This document shows positions 1 to 11,089 of a DNA stretch of 64,000 nt, in pieces. The DNA lies in NCBI GenBank assembly GCA_033557465.1, contig CM066041.1, positions 158,943,532 to 159,007,531 of the forward strand. Direction: 5' to 3'. Within the stretch, counting starts at the first letter, position 1; each line of letters opens with the position of its first letter. A program made the position numbers and the translations under genes. A model generated the notes under the pieces. It was not told the origin of the DNA. It made no database searches and worked only from the letters and a program-made list of their open reading frames with translations. The stretch comes from Ichthyophis bannanicus. Its lineage: Eukaryota; Chordata; Amphibia; Gymnophiona; Ichthyophiidae.

Positions 1-400
1 CTGCCTTACCGCCACAATGACTGATCACAGCGTCTCCATGCGAAAGTGTGATACTTGGAGCCTTCGGTTTACTCTTTTGAGATCCAGAATCGGCCTCCAG
101 GTGCCCTCCTTTTTTGGCACCACAAAACAAATGGAGTACCGACCGCATCCGCATTGGTCTGCTGGCACAGGCACCACAGCCTTGAGTGCTAGTAATCTGT
201 CCAGTGTTACTTGTACTGCTTTCCGCTTTGCTCGTGTTCTTCAGGGAGAGGCCACGAAGGCTTCTTTTACTGGATGCCGGAACTCGAGTGCATACCCTCT
301 TCTGCACGACTTCCAACACCCACCGATCCGAGGTCAATTGGGCCCAAGCAGGAAAGTACTCCTTTAAACGACCCCCCACAGGTACCAGTCCTGCCTGGAC
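1..400 (-). pseudogene. DIRS A reverse transcriptase, N-terminal part
   Basis: Read on the minus strand just downstream of the gag stop, this stretch encodes the opening of the DIRS RT ORF. A proline/glycine-rich start (PVGGRLKEYFPAW), a TSDRWVLE block and a YSICFVVPKK-like block line up with the same blocks in elements D and H. The catalytic palm lies outside the window. Frame changes are needed to follow the homology, so this copy is probably dead. The product would copy the element's RNA into DNA. Confidence 0.65.
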
Positions 401-410
401 CCCCCTCGCA

Positions 411-1871
411 TCATTGTGCCTTCTTAATGCTCGGGGAGGAAGAGGTCCCAAAACCTCTGCCCGCCCCCCTGAAACCTTGAAACCCCGTGGACCTATACTG
501 AAACCTTCCTCTCTGAACTGAACCGAATCGCCCCTCCCGAAACCGACGAAATTCCCTCTGCTGACTCCTGGAAGGCGCCATTGGACGTCCCTGCTTTTGC
601 TTGTCCTCCGGCAATCGTCCTCCTTTTGATTCTCCTAATTCCTTCACCAACTTCTCCAGATCCTCGCCAAAGAGAAGCTTACTCCTAAAGGGAAGTTTTC
701 CTAATCTGGCCTTAGAGGCCGCATCTGCCGCCCAATTATGTAGCCACAGGTACCTTCGCGCGGCCACCACCGACGCCATACTTTTCGCCAGACCGCGAAT
801 CAGGTCATACTAACTGTCCGCTAAGTATGCCGCTCCAGACTCCATCCGAGCCGCCTCGTCCACCTGTAAGCCTTTCAGCCCTTGGGACCATCGCAGACAT
901 GCCCTTGCCACCCACGCTCCACAAATCGACGCCTGCATGGAAAGGGCATTAGCCTCAAAAACCTGCTTCAAAAGCGAGTCTAATCTCCTATCCTGCGCAT
1001 CCTTAAGTGCCGCACTGCCCTTGACCGGGATCGTAGTCTTTTTAGTAACCGCTGAAACCGCCGCATCCACTCTAGGAGATTTAAACAGCTCCTTATCCGG
1101 CTCCTGTAACGGGTACAATCGATTGATCACTCGCGATCCCTTTAGGCTAGCCTCCAGCGTATCCCACTCTTCCTGAATCATTTCCTTAAATACTCTATGA
1201 ACCGGGAACGCCCTCTGAGATTTCCTAATCGCCTGCAATAAAGGATCCTCCAAAGAGGCATCCTCTGCCTGCTCCACCGCCGGCATATTCAAGGCCTTCA
1301 ACGTTTCGGCAATCAACGCTGGTAGCTCCTCCCTCCGGAACACTCTGACCACTCTCGCCTGGTCCTCCGGCTCCAGTAACTCTCCTTCCTCCAACTCCGG
1401 CTCCATGTCCAAGTCCTCTACATTCTCCGACTGCTCATCCAAGAGCAAGTCCAGTTCTGCCTTTTCTGCCAGGAGCTTAGCCTTTTTAACCGATCCTCCA
1501 GCAGCCCCCAGGTTTGATGAAGCCCCCGGTCGCTTGGCTGCCCTAACTGTCCCTGCTGGCAGCACTACGCTGCTAGCTGACCCGCCAAGCGCCTGCTGCA
1601 GCAATGCAACCATCTGCTGTGAGAATATAGCCATGGCAGCCGGTGACAACAGACCCTCCATCCCCGTACAAGGCCCTGGCATTGGCTCTAGTGGCAATAC
1701 CAGAGGAGAAAGGGCCTCCTCTGTCACCCCAACCTCCTTTGTCGCCTCTGCCCCACACTGCCCAGCCATGTCCGCCAGAGAGGCCTCGTGTGTACAACCC
1801 TTACACACCCCAGCCTCCGAAACTGAGCCCCTACGAACCCCACACAGGAGGCAGCGGGGTCTAGACGGCAT
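411..1871 (-). pseudogene. DIRS A gag-like ORF1 with one in-frame stop
   Basis: About 487 codons starting at the ATG at 1871. The N-terminus carries a CxxC...CxxC zinc-module-like motif (CLLC then CKGC). An acidic middle (LEEGELLEPED) follows, then the conserved VVRVFRREELPALI block, then the gag core TTIPVKGSAALKDAQDRR. The C-terminus is basic and rich in Arg and Gly (GFQGFRGAGRGFG), which suits nucleic-acid binding. The frame is continuous except for one TAG at 810-812, where related copies read Phe before YDLIR. ORF1 of DIRS elements is thought to be the structural RNA-packaging protein. With one lesion in an otherwise full frame, A appears to be a fairly young copy. Confidence 0.8.
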
Positions 1872-2565
1872 ATAGAGAGCCTATTGACAGCGTCCCTGCA
1901 ATCCCTGAAAACAGCCCTCTCTATATTCTTTTTCCTCTTCTTGTCTTTTTTTTTTTTTTAAATTAATCCGTATCAGACAAACTCCTCACTGCTTCATCTC
2001 CGAATCAACCGTCCGACCCTTCCCGTGGTCCAAATTCTCATCAGGAACCCCCGAAGCATCAAAAGCAAGAGCCCCCCGGTTCCCAGGCAAAAACCACGCG
2101 GTTTGGGCCCGACCGGCAGTATCGACACGGAGCTAATGCTGACAACTAACCACTGAAAGAAAAAAACCTCACCGCCATACCTCAGCGTCACTGAAGACCC
2201 CTGCTCTGCACAACCGTGTTCCCTGTCGCTCCTCTCCGCGGGCGCCGAGACCTGAATACAACCGCCTGCCGCCAGGCCTGCCAATCTCCGCCTCCCCGTA
2301 CTGCCTCGCAGTGCGTCCCGAGCGGCTCACCTCAACGGCACTTCACCCACTCTGTCAGGGTGAAGTCCGGAGGTCCCCTGCACAGCTCCCGCACTCTACC
2401 CGGAGGCACTAGCTCACCTCGGAGAGGGGGGAGAAGGGGGAAAGCACTCCTTGACAACCTCAGTCACTTCTCCAGCAATCCCAAACTACCGCCAATTTAA
2501 AGAGACAGAAGCCTCTTTTTTTTTTTAATTAGTAACTGCCAACCTAACTAGCTACACTAAACTGC
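1872..2565 (-). other. DIRS A 5' leader region
   Basis: No gene is visible. This is the transcribed leader between the gag-side terminal repeat and the gag start. It is GC-rich, with homopolymer T runs on the plus strand near 1947-1960 and 2512-2526. A promoter is expected near the terminal repeat of such elements, but I see no motif I can name. Confidence 0.5.
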
Positions 2566-2574
2566 TCAATTAAT

Positions 2575-2765
2575 CCTCCAGTGAGTCAAGGACCTCTGGA
2601 ATCACACCTCCTTCCGCTGCTTGGAGACTGAGAACTGAATCAAGGGGGCGGTCTCTGGACTACTTATCCTGGTGTCATCAAAAGAGTGACATGCTCAGTC
2701 TCCAAGCTGCGGGAGGACGTGCAAAACCCAGTTGTTCGGGACTAGTCTGGAGGTACGATAAGGAA
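2575..2765 (-). repeat. DIRS A gag-side (5') terminal repeat with internal hairpin
   Basis: The outer edge (GGGACTAGTCTGGAGG then ATAAGGAA) corresponds to the right ends of B, D and H. Inside it, GCTTGGAGACTGAG near 2620 pairs with CTCAGTCTCCAAGC near 2695, about 75 bases apart, so the repeat can fold on itself. The partner terminal repeat and the internal complementary region of A lie off the left edge. Confidence 0.65.
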
Positions 2766-3443
2766 CAAGAGCTTACCCTTAAAAAGGTAGTTTATTTAAC
2801 GTGACGTAGAGGAGACATCGGCCAACCAGTTACACAATGAAAGATAATGGTGTGTTGCAACCACAGAAGCCATGCTCTTTGTGAAATCTCTGATCAGATC
2901 GTAGAAGGCATCCGCCAGATAAGCAGCCCACAATTCTAGCTTTGCCACTGCTGCCGAAGGACCTGGGGACTCCTCTGCCGGCTCCAGAATGCCCTGCGCC
3001 CACTGCAGGCAAGCTCTGACCACAAACATGCCACATAAGGATGCCTGTAATGACAGAGCATTAATATCAAACACCTGCTTCAACAAAGTATCCAATTTTC
3101 TATCCTGAATATCCCTAAGCATGGTACTACCCTCAACAGGGATCACGGTCTTCTTGATCAATGCTGACACCACAGCATCTATCTTTGGGGAATGCAGAAG
3201 ATCCCTTTCCTGCTCTGGCAGCAAGTAAAGTCGGGCCATGGCCTCCGGGAGGTCCCACTCATCCTGGATCATCTACTTAATCACATGATGTAAGGGAAAA
3301 ACCTTTTGTGACTTCTGGACAGCCTGAAACAGCAGGTCTTCCAGCTGCCCTCCTGCCGGCATATTAAGGGTTCTCATTGACTGAGTTATAAGGATCGCCA
3401 GCAGCTCATGGCAGAAGACATGGACAATGCGGAATTCCTCCTC
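2766..3443 (-). pseudogene. DIRS B gag, middle and C-terminal part
   Basis: Minus-strand reading gives EEEFRIVHVFCHELLAILI at 3380-3443, then VFPLHHVIK, a stop near 3273, IQDEWDLPEAMA, KTVIPVEGSTMLRDIQDRK and SMASVVATHHYLSLCNW. Each block corresponds to the gag of A, D and H. The frame ends in a stop near 2794, beyond which the LPFKGKLLFG-like block can still be traced to 2766, where element A begins. The gene is clearly broken. Confidence 0.8.
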
Positions 3444-3640
3444 TTCTCCAGAAACAAGCAGGAAGTCAGTCCTCACATATTGGTGATGTCAGCACAGACG
3501 AAGCCCGTGTGGAGCATTTCCCCAGCTTTCAAAGAAAGCTTTTTGGAATGCCACCATGCATGCGTGATCCCCTTCCCACCCAAGGGTGCCATCTTACTCA
3601 GTCTCCCTTTTTCCCATGGAGCCCTTCGGACGTGCGTCTC
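3444..3640 (+). repeat. DIRS C left terminal repeat
   Basis: The segment GTCCTCACATATTGG...CATGCGTGATCCCCTTCCC is the reverse complement, with mismatches, of the right terminal repeat at about 18985-19123. The left copy holds an extra AT-rich hairpin (AGCTTTCAAAGAAAGCT near 3525) that the right copy lacks. Confidence 0.7.
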
Positions 3641-3819
3641 GTCCCCGGAAAAAGTTTTTCAAATTCTAACTCTGTTTATGCCTTTCCAAGCTCCACTGCT
3701 TAGGCTCTCGGTCTCAGGATTCTTTTTTTGTCCTTCTTTTTCTCCCTGCGCTTTCACTCCCTTTTTAATTGCTAGCCGCGCTGAGGATCTTCGACGTCGT
3801 CGGGGTCCTTTTTGCCCCG

Positions 3820-4334
3820 ATGGCCTCCAGTTTCAACAAATGTGATAGGTGTTCTAAGAACATGTCGCTCACAGACACCCATGACTATTGACTCAGATAC
3901 CTGGGAGCTGACCATGATCTGGAACAATTCTCCCTCTGCAAGAAGATGTCCTCCAAGGCCATCCAGAGTTGTAAGCAGAAGCTGAATGATCTCTTCCATA
4001 AGGCAGCCCCGGTATCCACAGTAACCTCCTGCTTCACAGTCCCACAACCCTTGGAGTCTCCTAAGGCTCCTCCTCTGGCCTGGCAGCACTCCAACCAAGG
4101 GTTCCCTGAGCGCGAGCGGAAGGCGGCGGCGGCTGCAGTGACACCGTCGGGGGTGCCAGACAAGCGTGAGTGGTTATACGCCCAAGTCTCTCAGCCCCCC
4201 TTGGCAGATCCCAGAGTCGGAGAGAGAGTGGCCCAGAAAGGTACCTCCAACCGATACGGAGGCCTCTGGCGATGGCGCCCGGTCCTCCAAGGGTAGTCCC
4301 GGTGAGGACCCCCTCTCCTCTTCGATATCCTGTT
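3820..4334 (+). pseudogene. DIRS C gag, N-terminal part
   Basis: Starts at the ATG at 3820. The first residues (NKCDRCSKNMSLTDTHDY) match the start of the gag of element G, which has CTKC and TDTHDW at the same place. A TGA at 3889 replaces the Trp codon seen in G. Further Cys residues (SLCKK, QSCKQK) complete a Cys-rich N-terminal module. The reading then runs into the L2 insertion. Lineage 2 gag differs completely at its N-terminus from the lineage 1 gag of A, B, D and H. Confidence 0.7.
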
Positions 4335-4500
4335 AAAGTTAGCACACACAGACATTAAGTGCTAAGGATTTATTCCTTTTATCCTTAACTACTATGGCTA
4401 CTCCAGCCTACCATCCTGTCTTTCTTTTACCCACTCAACATTACATTCTTCAAGGTGGAGATCCTTTTTACAACCCCTTTATATTTGGTTACCTACTCTC

Positions 4501-5106
4501 ATGCCAATATACCATATATTCCTCAACTCACTAAGTTCACATATAACATCAATATACAAATACAACGACTTTAATCAACACCAGCAAACAAATCCAAAGA
4601 TTCATCACAAGAGGTATTATACTCCAAATACAATTTCTATCGAACTAATGAACACAAGGTCAGTAAGAAACAAAATTCACACAATCAGAGACCATATCAG
4701 TGACCAACAGCCAGATATCCTATGTATCACTGAATCCTGGCTAACTCCCACTGACAGCGTCCTCCTCAACCAACTGGTCCCACCTTCATATTCTGCCTTT
4801 AACAACCCTCGCACTCAGAGAAGAGGAGGCGGAGTTTTGATCATTGCAAAAAAATCTTTACATCTTCAAAATATAGCCTCTAATTCCTCTGACGAATCCA
4901 GCACTATCACAGTGGGTAACGAACACCTAGCCATCAGCCTACTATATAGAGCACCTCATGCCCCAGCTGAAGAGCTAACCTCCATTTTAGAAACCGTCTG
5001 TGCAGTCAACTCTCACCATAAACCTCTAATTTTACTAGGAGACTTCAACCTCAACTCCTCTTCCAATATAGATAAGGAAACCTGGATTATCTTTGAGAAA
5101 AAATAG
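4501..5106 (+). pseudogene. L2 LINE endonuclease domain
   Basis: 201 codons of an APE-type endonuclease. Visible motifs are ELMNTRSVRNK (the Asn motif), DILCITESWL (the catalytic Glu), a GGGVLII block, LLYRAPH and LLGDFNLN. The final SDH motif is absent because the sequence breaks after GDFN and runs into a stop at 5104. In an intact element this domain nicks the target DNA to prime reverse transcription. Confidence 0.75.
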
Positions 5107-5159
5107 GCCAGACTCCACCTTTAAAACAATCTGAAAAAAACAATCTTATTTTACCAAGT

Positions 5160-6751
5160 ACAATTTGGAACAAGTTTCATATTCCCTCAACTAAGCAGCT
5201 TTCAGACATCATTGCTGCACTTAACACAAGTACCGCACCCACAGATCCTTGCCCAGTACCTTGGGTCAAAGCTACTAAGTCAAACTTCATTAATTTTATA
5301 CACCACCTCGTAACCAACTCCCTAAATCAAGGAATCATGCCAGAACAGCTGAAATTAGCCACAATAAGGCCTATCCTTAAGAAAACCAACCTTGAAAAAA
5401 ACAATCCAGCTGCATATAGACCAATTTCCAGCTTACCACTCCTGGCAAAAATTATCGAGAAGGTAGTACAACTACAGCTCCAAGATCATATTGATGAGCA
5501 TGCGCCACTTGACATACATCAGCATGGCTTCCGCCCGAACCATGGAATTGAGACGCTGCTACTTTATTTATTTAATGATATCACTCAAACCATAGACAAC
5601 TATAATAGAGAACCTTAATGATTTTCTTAGATATTTCAGCGGCCTTTGATTCAGTGGACCATTCAATACTATTAGCCAGACTAAAGAACATCGGTCTAAC
5701 TGGCACCGTCCTAAACTGGTTTGAGTCCTACCTAATTGGTAGACAGTTCCAAGTTAAAGTCGGTCTAAACACTTCACATCATACAGTTATCAAACAAGGC
5801 GTACCGCAGGGATCTGCACTCTCATCACTTCTTTTTAACCTCTTTATCCAACCAATATGTCACATAATATCAACTCATCATATAGACTACACAATTTATG
5901 CAGATGATATTATGATCTACACTCCGATTGATATCAACTGCCCAAACTACAACAAGATTTCAAACTGCATTACCAGCATTTCCATTTGGCTGTCAAATAA
6001 CAACCTTGCAATAAACTTGAAGAAGACTGAAGCACTTATTGTCACTAGAAACACCAACTTTAATCCCCCACCATACATCACATGCAACAGTACTGAGATT
6101 CCAATTAAGGATGAGGTAAGATACCTCGGGGTAACCCTCGATAAGAAGCTAGACCTACGATCTCACATAAAGAAAACTGTTAAAAGCGCTTATTACCGAA
6201 TGAAAATAATTAGACGCCTCAAGCCTCTTATCTCTTATGAACACTTTCGTACAGTCTGCCAGGCACTTATTACCCCCATTCTGGATTTTTGCAACCCTAT
6301 CTACAATGGGCTGTCAAAACATGCTCTCAAACCTCTTCAAATGGCACAGAATACAGCAGCCAGAATAATTAACGGTTCCACAAATCATGACCACATTACC
6401 CCCATCCTTAAAGATCTCCACTGGCTCCCGATAACCCTTCGCATAAAGTATAAGTTAATCATAAACATCTTCAAAATGAAGCACAACAGTTCTGCAACCA
6501 GCCTCCATGCCCTCTTATCCCGTGATACCAGCAACAGACCTAGAAGATTATCCACCTCAAACACCCTCAATACCCCAAGAAACTTCGCTAAATCACGCAA
6601 ATGTACATCACAACGAGCAATTTCTTTGGCTGCCCCTTTGATTTGGAACTCTCTCCCTCCTGATTTACGTGCAATTGATGTTTTAAGTGACTTTCGTAAG
6701 CAATTAAAAACTTTACTTTTCATTGAGCACTATGGATCAACAAATGACTAA
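5160..6751 (+). pseudogene. L2 LINE reverse transcriptase
   Basis: RT blocks follow in order: AAYRPISSLPLLAKIIEKV, HGFRPNHGIETLLL, FLDISAAFDSVDHSILL (motif A), GVPQGSALSSLLFNLFI (motif B), YTIYADDIMIYTP (catalytic YADD, motif C) and VRYLGVTLD. The C-terminal LHWLPITLRIKYKL and LIWNSLPPDLR blocks are typical of L2 and Rex-type elements. A frame shift at about 5612 separates the first part (to a TAA at 5616) from the long second part (5618-6751). The palm is otherwise undamaged. Confidence 0.85.
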
Positions 6752-6892
6752 GATATCATCTATTGTATATACTTTATAAATAATCCACTATATTGTTAAC
6801 CCTTGTTATTTTTCCTACATTACCATATGTTGTCATGTCTATACTGTTTATGTTTCTCTTGTTTATACCTTGTATTTCTTGTGACCGCTTTG

Positions 6893-6944
6893 ATTGAAGG
6901 AAAAGGCGGTATAAAAAACTTGTTAAATAAATAAATAAATAAAT
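6893..6944 (+). repeat. L2 3' terminus with (AAAT)n
   Basis: The LINE ends in AAAGGCGGTATAAAAAACTTG and about five AAAT units. This is the region recognised by the LINE's own RT. The same GCGGTATA...(AAAT)n ending, in reverse, closes the SINE at 44995-45290. Confidence 0.75.
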
Positions 6945-8317
6945 ACCCAACCTGGTCAGCCCAGTGTCAGTGTCGCATGGCCCCACTCCTGAGTGGGAGG
7001 CCTGAATGCTGGCCTTGGGACACAGCATTTCTATGTTCCTCTTTCTCAGCGAGCGCTGGTGCCAGATCCCGCCGGCACCCGCCTCGAGACCGCAGGGACC
7101 TCAGACCACCGCAGTGACCCCTGAGAGCCAGAGGCCTTCCAAGGGTCTTGGTCTCCATCCTGGTCCTCAGGCACGAGATCTTCCTGGGCAAGTGCCTCTG
7201 GCTCTGGGCAGGCTTCGGCCTCGGGAGCCCGGCACAGGTCACCAACCCTTCTTGGTCCGCCCAACCCAGAGTCCTCCATGGACTACTCGGACTATGAATC
7301 CGACGGGACACCTCCCCAGAAACCTGGTCTCACCAAGACCTTCCCTCGGATCCCTCTCCCCCGGCCCAGAGGCGGCAGTCCCCTCCCAAGGACACCTCCT
7401 TATTGGAGTTTGTCCAGGATATGGCGTGGGCCCTGGCGCTCGCCACCGAATCGGAGGAAGAGCCTTGCTCAGAGGAGCTCAATATCCTTCAATATGAGGC
7501 TCCCCTGAAGGAGACCCTCACGGTCCCGATTCTCTCCATCTTCAACAGGCTCTTCCTCCGGCTTCCGTCCCTATTGTTAGCAAGCACCTAGACACCATGT
7601 CAGAGTCCAGCGGGGACCAGGGTTTCGGAAAGCCCAGCTTCCCCACACCTCAATGGTGATCAAATTAGCCACGCGGAAGCAGAAGAGTCTGAAGACTCAT
7701 TCTCGAGCGCAAAGCTTACCAGGGCTCCAGGCTGGCATGCCGCATTCAGGTTTACCAATTGTACAGTGGGATGTTCCTCCATGACCTCCTCACTAAGGAG
7801 CTCGGAGACTGCGGCAGATCTCAACAGAGACCACCTCTGCTGTTTTCAGCCCCTCTGGAAGTCCATCGGAGAGTGTTCTAAGTACCTCTCATGGGCAGCA
7901 TTCGACAGCTTTGAGTCCTCCGCCCAGGTAGCAGCTGCTGGCATCGGAGCCTGCCAACAGGTCTGGCTCCAATCCTTAAACCTGGAACACTGGGTCCAGG
8001 TGAAACTGCTAGATGTCCCTTGCCTTGGGAAGCAACTGTTCGGAAAGTCCATGGAGGACAAGGCAGTGGATGAGACGGAGTATGTGACCCGTACTCACCT
8101 CTCCCAAAAGACCCCCTCCCTCCCCAAGAAACAACAGCAGGGCAAGAAGCCTTTTTTCCACTGGAAGGGGCCCCTGTATAGGGGTTACGCACCCTACCTG
8201 TTGGTGTCGACCCCCGCCCAGGGCAGCCAGGGAAAAGGCACAGCCCACGGCCCTCGCAAGCTGAAGAGTCCCAAGACCCAACCACCAGTGCTAGCTCAGC
8301 TGGCCTTGGGGTGTTGA
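6945..8317 (+). pseudogene. DIRS C gag, central and C-terminal part
   Basis: Continues the gag interrupted by the L2. DYSDYESDG (7278) and NILQYEAPLKETLTVPI (near 7480) match the acidic and NILQY-like blocks of the G gag (DILQYPKAPKEAATLPI). The C-terminal block WAAFDSFESSAQVAAAGIG (near 7893) matches AAFDSFECVSRASAIAIG of G. A basic tail (KKQQQGKKPFF) follows. Several frame changes are needed between 7000 and 7770. The product would be the element's structural protein. Confidence 0.7.
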
Positions 8318-8329
8318 CGCCATTGGCAT

Positions 8330-9340
8330 AGCCTCTTGTTTGCTGGCAAATCAGCTGCTGGTCGGGGGGCATCTGGTCCATGTCACCCTCAGGTGGGAAT
8401 CCATCACCACCGACGCCTAGGTTCTCCAGGTTGTACGGGAGGGCTCTCTCCTCAATCTGGACCAGCTCCCCCCTCAGTACTTCCCCGGGGAGCCGCGGCG
8501 GCTTCCTCTGCACCAGGCCCTCCTGACTCAGCAGCTAGTAGGCCTCCGAGAGGACGGGACGGTGGAACCAGTCTCACCACACCTCAGAGGATGGAGGTTT
8601 TATTCCCGATACTTCCTCATCCCGAAGAGAACAGGGAGTCTCCGACCCATCCTTGACCTGCGGAACCGGGAGAAGTTCCTGGTGCGGGAGAAGTTCAAGA
8701 TGCTCTCCCTTGGAACACTGCTGCCCTATCTCCACCAAGGCGATTGGCTATGCTCCTTGGACCTAAAGGATGCTTATACTTGCATCCTTGTCCATCCCAA
8801 GCATAGAGGTACCTCCACTTCATGGTACAGGGGAACCACTACCAGTACAGGGTGCTCACCTTCAGCCTCGCATCAACCCCGCAGGTCTTCACAAAATGCC
8901 TGGCCGTGGCAGCATCCCACTTCCAGTTGCAGGGCACCTTTGTCTATCCTTATCTAGATGATTGGCTCATGACAGGGGGCATGGCCTCTGAGGTTCGTTG
9001 GGCCACAGACCGCACCATTCACCTTCTGGAGAACCTGGGATTTGTGGTCAACTACTCAAAATCCCACCTCTCTCTTGTGCAGTCTCTAGAGTTCATCGGG
9101 GCCCGCTTGGACACTCTATGGGCCATGGCCTTCCTTCAACAGGATAGAGCAGACCTCCTCGTGTCCCTGGCATCTGATGTGCAATGCCACAGCATGGTTT
9201 TGGCTCAGATGATGCTTTGCCTTGTCGGACACATGGCCTCCACGGTCCATGTCGTACCCCACGCCCACCTCAAACATGCGGGCAGCACAGTGGTGCTTCC
9301 ACGCACAGTGGACCCAGGCAACAGGCAGTCTTCAAGACCC
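8330..9340 (+). pseudogene. DIRS C reverse transcriptase
   Basis: RT blocks are readable: FYSRYFLIPKRTGSLRPILD (near 8605), CSLDLKDAYTCILVHP (motif A Asp, near 8755), YQYRVLTFSLASTPQVFTK (near 8845) and VYPYLDDWLMTGG (catalytic YLDD, near 8945). The thumb-like FVVNYSKSHL and LEFIGARLDT follow. A frame change is needed between the motif A frame and the YLDD frame near 8810. The YLDD variant of the YXDD box is usual for DIRS elements. Confidence 0.8.
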
Positions 9341-10110
9341 TATCTCGGTCACACCCTGCCTGGCAGAGTCTCTGATCTGGAGGCAGAATGCACGGAACCT
9401 GCTCAGAGGCATGCTCTTCCAGACCCCAATGCATCAGGTGGTCTTGACGACAGACACCTGCCTGCTGGGCTTGGAGGCCTACTGTGAGGAACTGCGCACG
9501 CAAGGGACTTGGTCCCCCGAAGAGGCTCTGCAGCAGATCAATCTGCTGGAGCTCCAAGCTGTCCTCCTTGTGCTCAGGGCCTCCCGACACCACTTGCAGC
9601 ACCGAGCAGTCCTTGTCTAGACGGACAACCAGGTCACAATGTTCTACGTGAACAAACAAGGGGGCATCGGCTCTTACAGCTTCTGCCTGGAGGCGATGGC
9701 TCTGTGCTCTTTTGCAGTGAGCCTAAATATCACCCTCTGAGCAACCTATCTCCCTGGCCAGTACAATGCCTTAGCAGACCGGCTAAGCAGGGTCCTCCAG
9801 CCACGTGAGTGGCGCCTGTGTCCCTGGATGGCACAGCAGTTCTTCCAGCATTGGGGGACTCCAGACCTGGACCTCTTTGCCAGCCCTGCAAACTCACAGC
9901 TCCCCCGGTTCAGCAGCCCCCTCCCTCACCCGGGCAGGGTGGCGCTGGATGCCTTCCTTCTGTCATGGACCATCAGCCTGCTGTATGCCTCCCCCCCCAT
10001 GCTGCTTATTGCTTGGACTCTTCTCAAGGTCCAGCAGGACAGGGCCTCAGTGATCCTCGTGACCCCAGCAACCGTGGTTCCCCGTTTCTCCACCTCTTGA
10101 CGGAGCCCCC
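9341..10110 (+). pseudogene. DIRS C RNase H and post-RNase H domain
   Basis: RNase H signature residues appear as VLTTDTCLLGLEAYC (first Asp), QINLLELQAVLLVL (Glu), TDNQVTMFYVNKQGG (second Asp, just after an in-frame TAG near 9618) and ALADRLSR (last Asp). Beyond it the block WGTPDLDLFASPANSQLPRF is shared with G (TTDIDLFASPWNAKLPRF) and, as MDLMAT, with D and H. In DIRS1-like elements a methyltransferase-like domain is described between RNase H and the recombinase. Whether this block is that domain is uncertain. Confidence 0.75.
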
Positions 10111-10189
10111 GGTTCTTCTAGGGAACTTACTAGGGCTGCTGGGGCAGGAGGGGGTCTACTGCTTCACCCCAATTTGAGGACTCTCTCCC

Positions 10190-10700
10190 TAGCCTCCTAC
10201 CATCTCCCTATGGAGATCGAGGACATTTTTCTGGTCTCATGGAAGGATTTGACCAGGCGGGCGTATGCCTTCAAGTGGTGTAGGTTCTCAGTGTGGTGCT
10301 CGCAGGTCCAAGCAGACCTGTTTTTCTGCACCACATGATTGGTCCTGCAGTACCTTCTTTACCCCTCGCAGACTGAGCTAAAGTCAAACTCTGTCAGGGT
10401 TCATCTGAATGCCATCTCAGCGAACCATCACTCCCATTGAGGGGAAACCCCTCTCGGGACAACCGCTGGTCTCCCTCTTCATGTGGGGCTTGCTTCTTTC
10501 CAGGCCCCCCGCCTGCCCGCAGAATGGGACCTCAATGCGGCCCTCATGCAACTCACCAAGCTGCCTTTTCAGTCCATGGCTACTTGCTCGCTGCGGCACC
10601 TGTCATGGAAGGCAGTCTTCCTGATGGCTCTCACCTCTGCCTAGAGAGTCAGAAAACTTCAGGCACTGATGGCCGAGGCCCTGTACACAAGGTTCTACAG
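10190..10700 (+). pseudogene. DIRS C tyrosine recombinase, N-terminal part
   Basis: RRAYAFKWCRFSVWCS (near 10255), SNSVRVHLNAIS and AEWDLNAALMQLTKLPFQ match the core-binding half of the G recombinase. The block containing the first catalytic Arg (TSA-R-RVRKLQAL) has a stop just before it. Reading stops in ALYTRFY at 10700, where the hAT element interrupts the gene. The continuation (RNRVVL) is at 18181. Confidence 0.8.
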
Positions 10701-10849
10701 CAGCAGTTCTCAACCTGTGGGTCGCCACCCCCATGGGGGTCGCCACAGGATTTAGCGGGGGTTGCCTCACTCTGCCGTTTAAAAAAAACCAAAAAACGCA
10801 AAAGTTGCTGCCGCTGCCGAGTCCGCTTCTCGGCAGCGGCAACTCGCCG

Positions 10850-11086
10850 CCTCCTTCTTCTGCAGCCGCGACTCCCTGTCTCTTAGGGAACCTCGGCTAT
10901 GCCTGTAAAACCGTTGCAGAGCCTTCCTGCCTCTTGACGGGCTCCATGCAGCATTGTTCCGCCTCCAAAGGAAGTTGTTTATCACTTCCTTTGGAGGCGG
11001 GACAATGCTGCATGGAGCCCGTTTAGAGACAGAAAGACTCCGCAACGGTTTCACAGGCATAGCCGCGGTTGCAGAAGGAGGCAGAC
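10850..11086. repeat. Long hairpin inside the hAT element
   Basis: Two arms of roughly 110 bases are imperfect reverse complements around a short loop at about 10977-10984. Examples of pairing are CCGCCTCCAAAGGAAGT against ACTTCCTTTGGAGGCGG, ATGCAGCATTG against CAATGCTGCAT, and GGCTATGCCTGTAAAACC against its inverse near 11050. It could be a separate foldback insertion or a structural part of the hAT. Confidence 0.8.
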
Positions 11087-11089
11087 ATG

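Larger units (their letters stand above)
1..2765 (-). mobile_element. DIRS element A (lineage 1), right part
   Basis: The right-hand portion of a minus-strand DIRS-type tyrosine-recombinase retrotransposon. From the right end leftwards it holds a gag-side terminal repeat, a 5' leader, gag, and the start of RT, which runs off the window. Its right end (TAAGGAA at 2759-2765) abuts the gag of element B, which resumes at once, so A was inserted into B. DIRS elements integrate through a circular DNA intermediate and a tyrosine recombinase and normally leave no target duplication; none is seen here. Confidence 0.8.
4335..6944 (+). mobile_element. L2-clade LINE with internal deletion
   Basis: A non-LTR retrotransposon fragment. 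It has an apurinic endonuclease domain (4501-5106), an RT domain (about 5160-6751) and a 3' end made of a GGCGGTATAAAA motif followed by (AAAT)n at 6925-6944. It lies within the gag of element C. The segment between endonuclease and RT is much shorter than usual and the SDH motif of the endonuclease is missing, so the copy has lost the sequence joining the two domains. The left boundary is approximate. Confidence 0.8.

Noticed and set aside
4335..6944. Retrovirus-like or LTR element
   Set aside because: The endonuclease-RT order, L2-type C-terminal blocks and an (AAAT)n tail show a non-LTR LINE; no LTRs or protease are present anywhere in the window.
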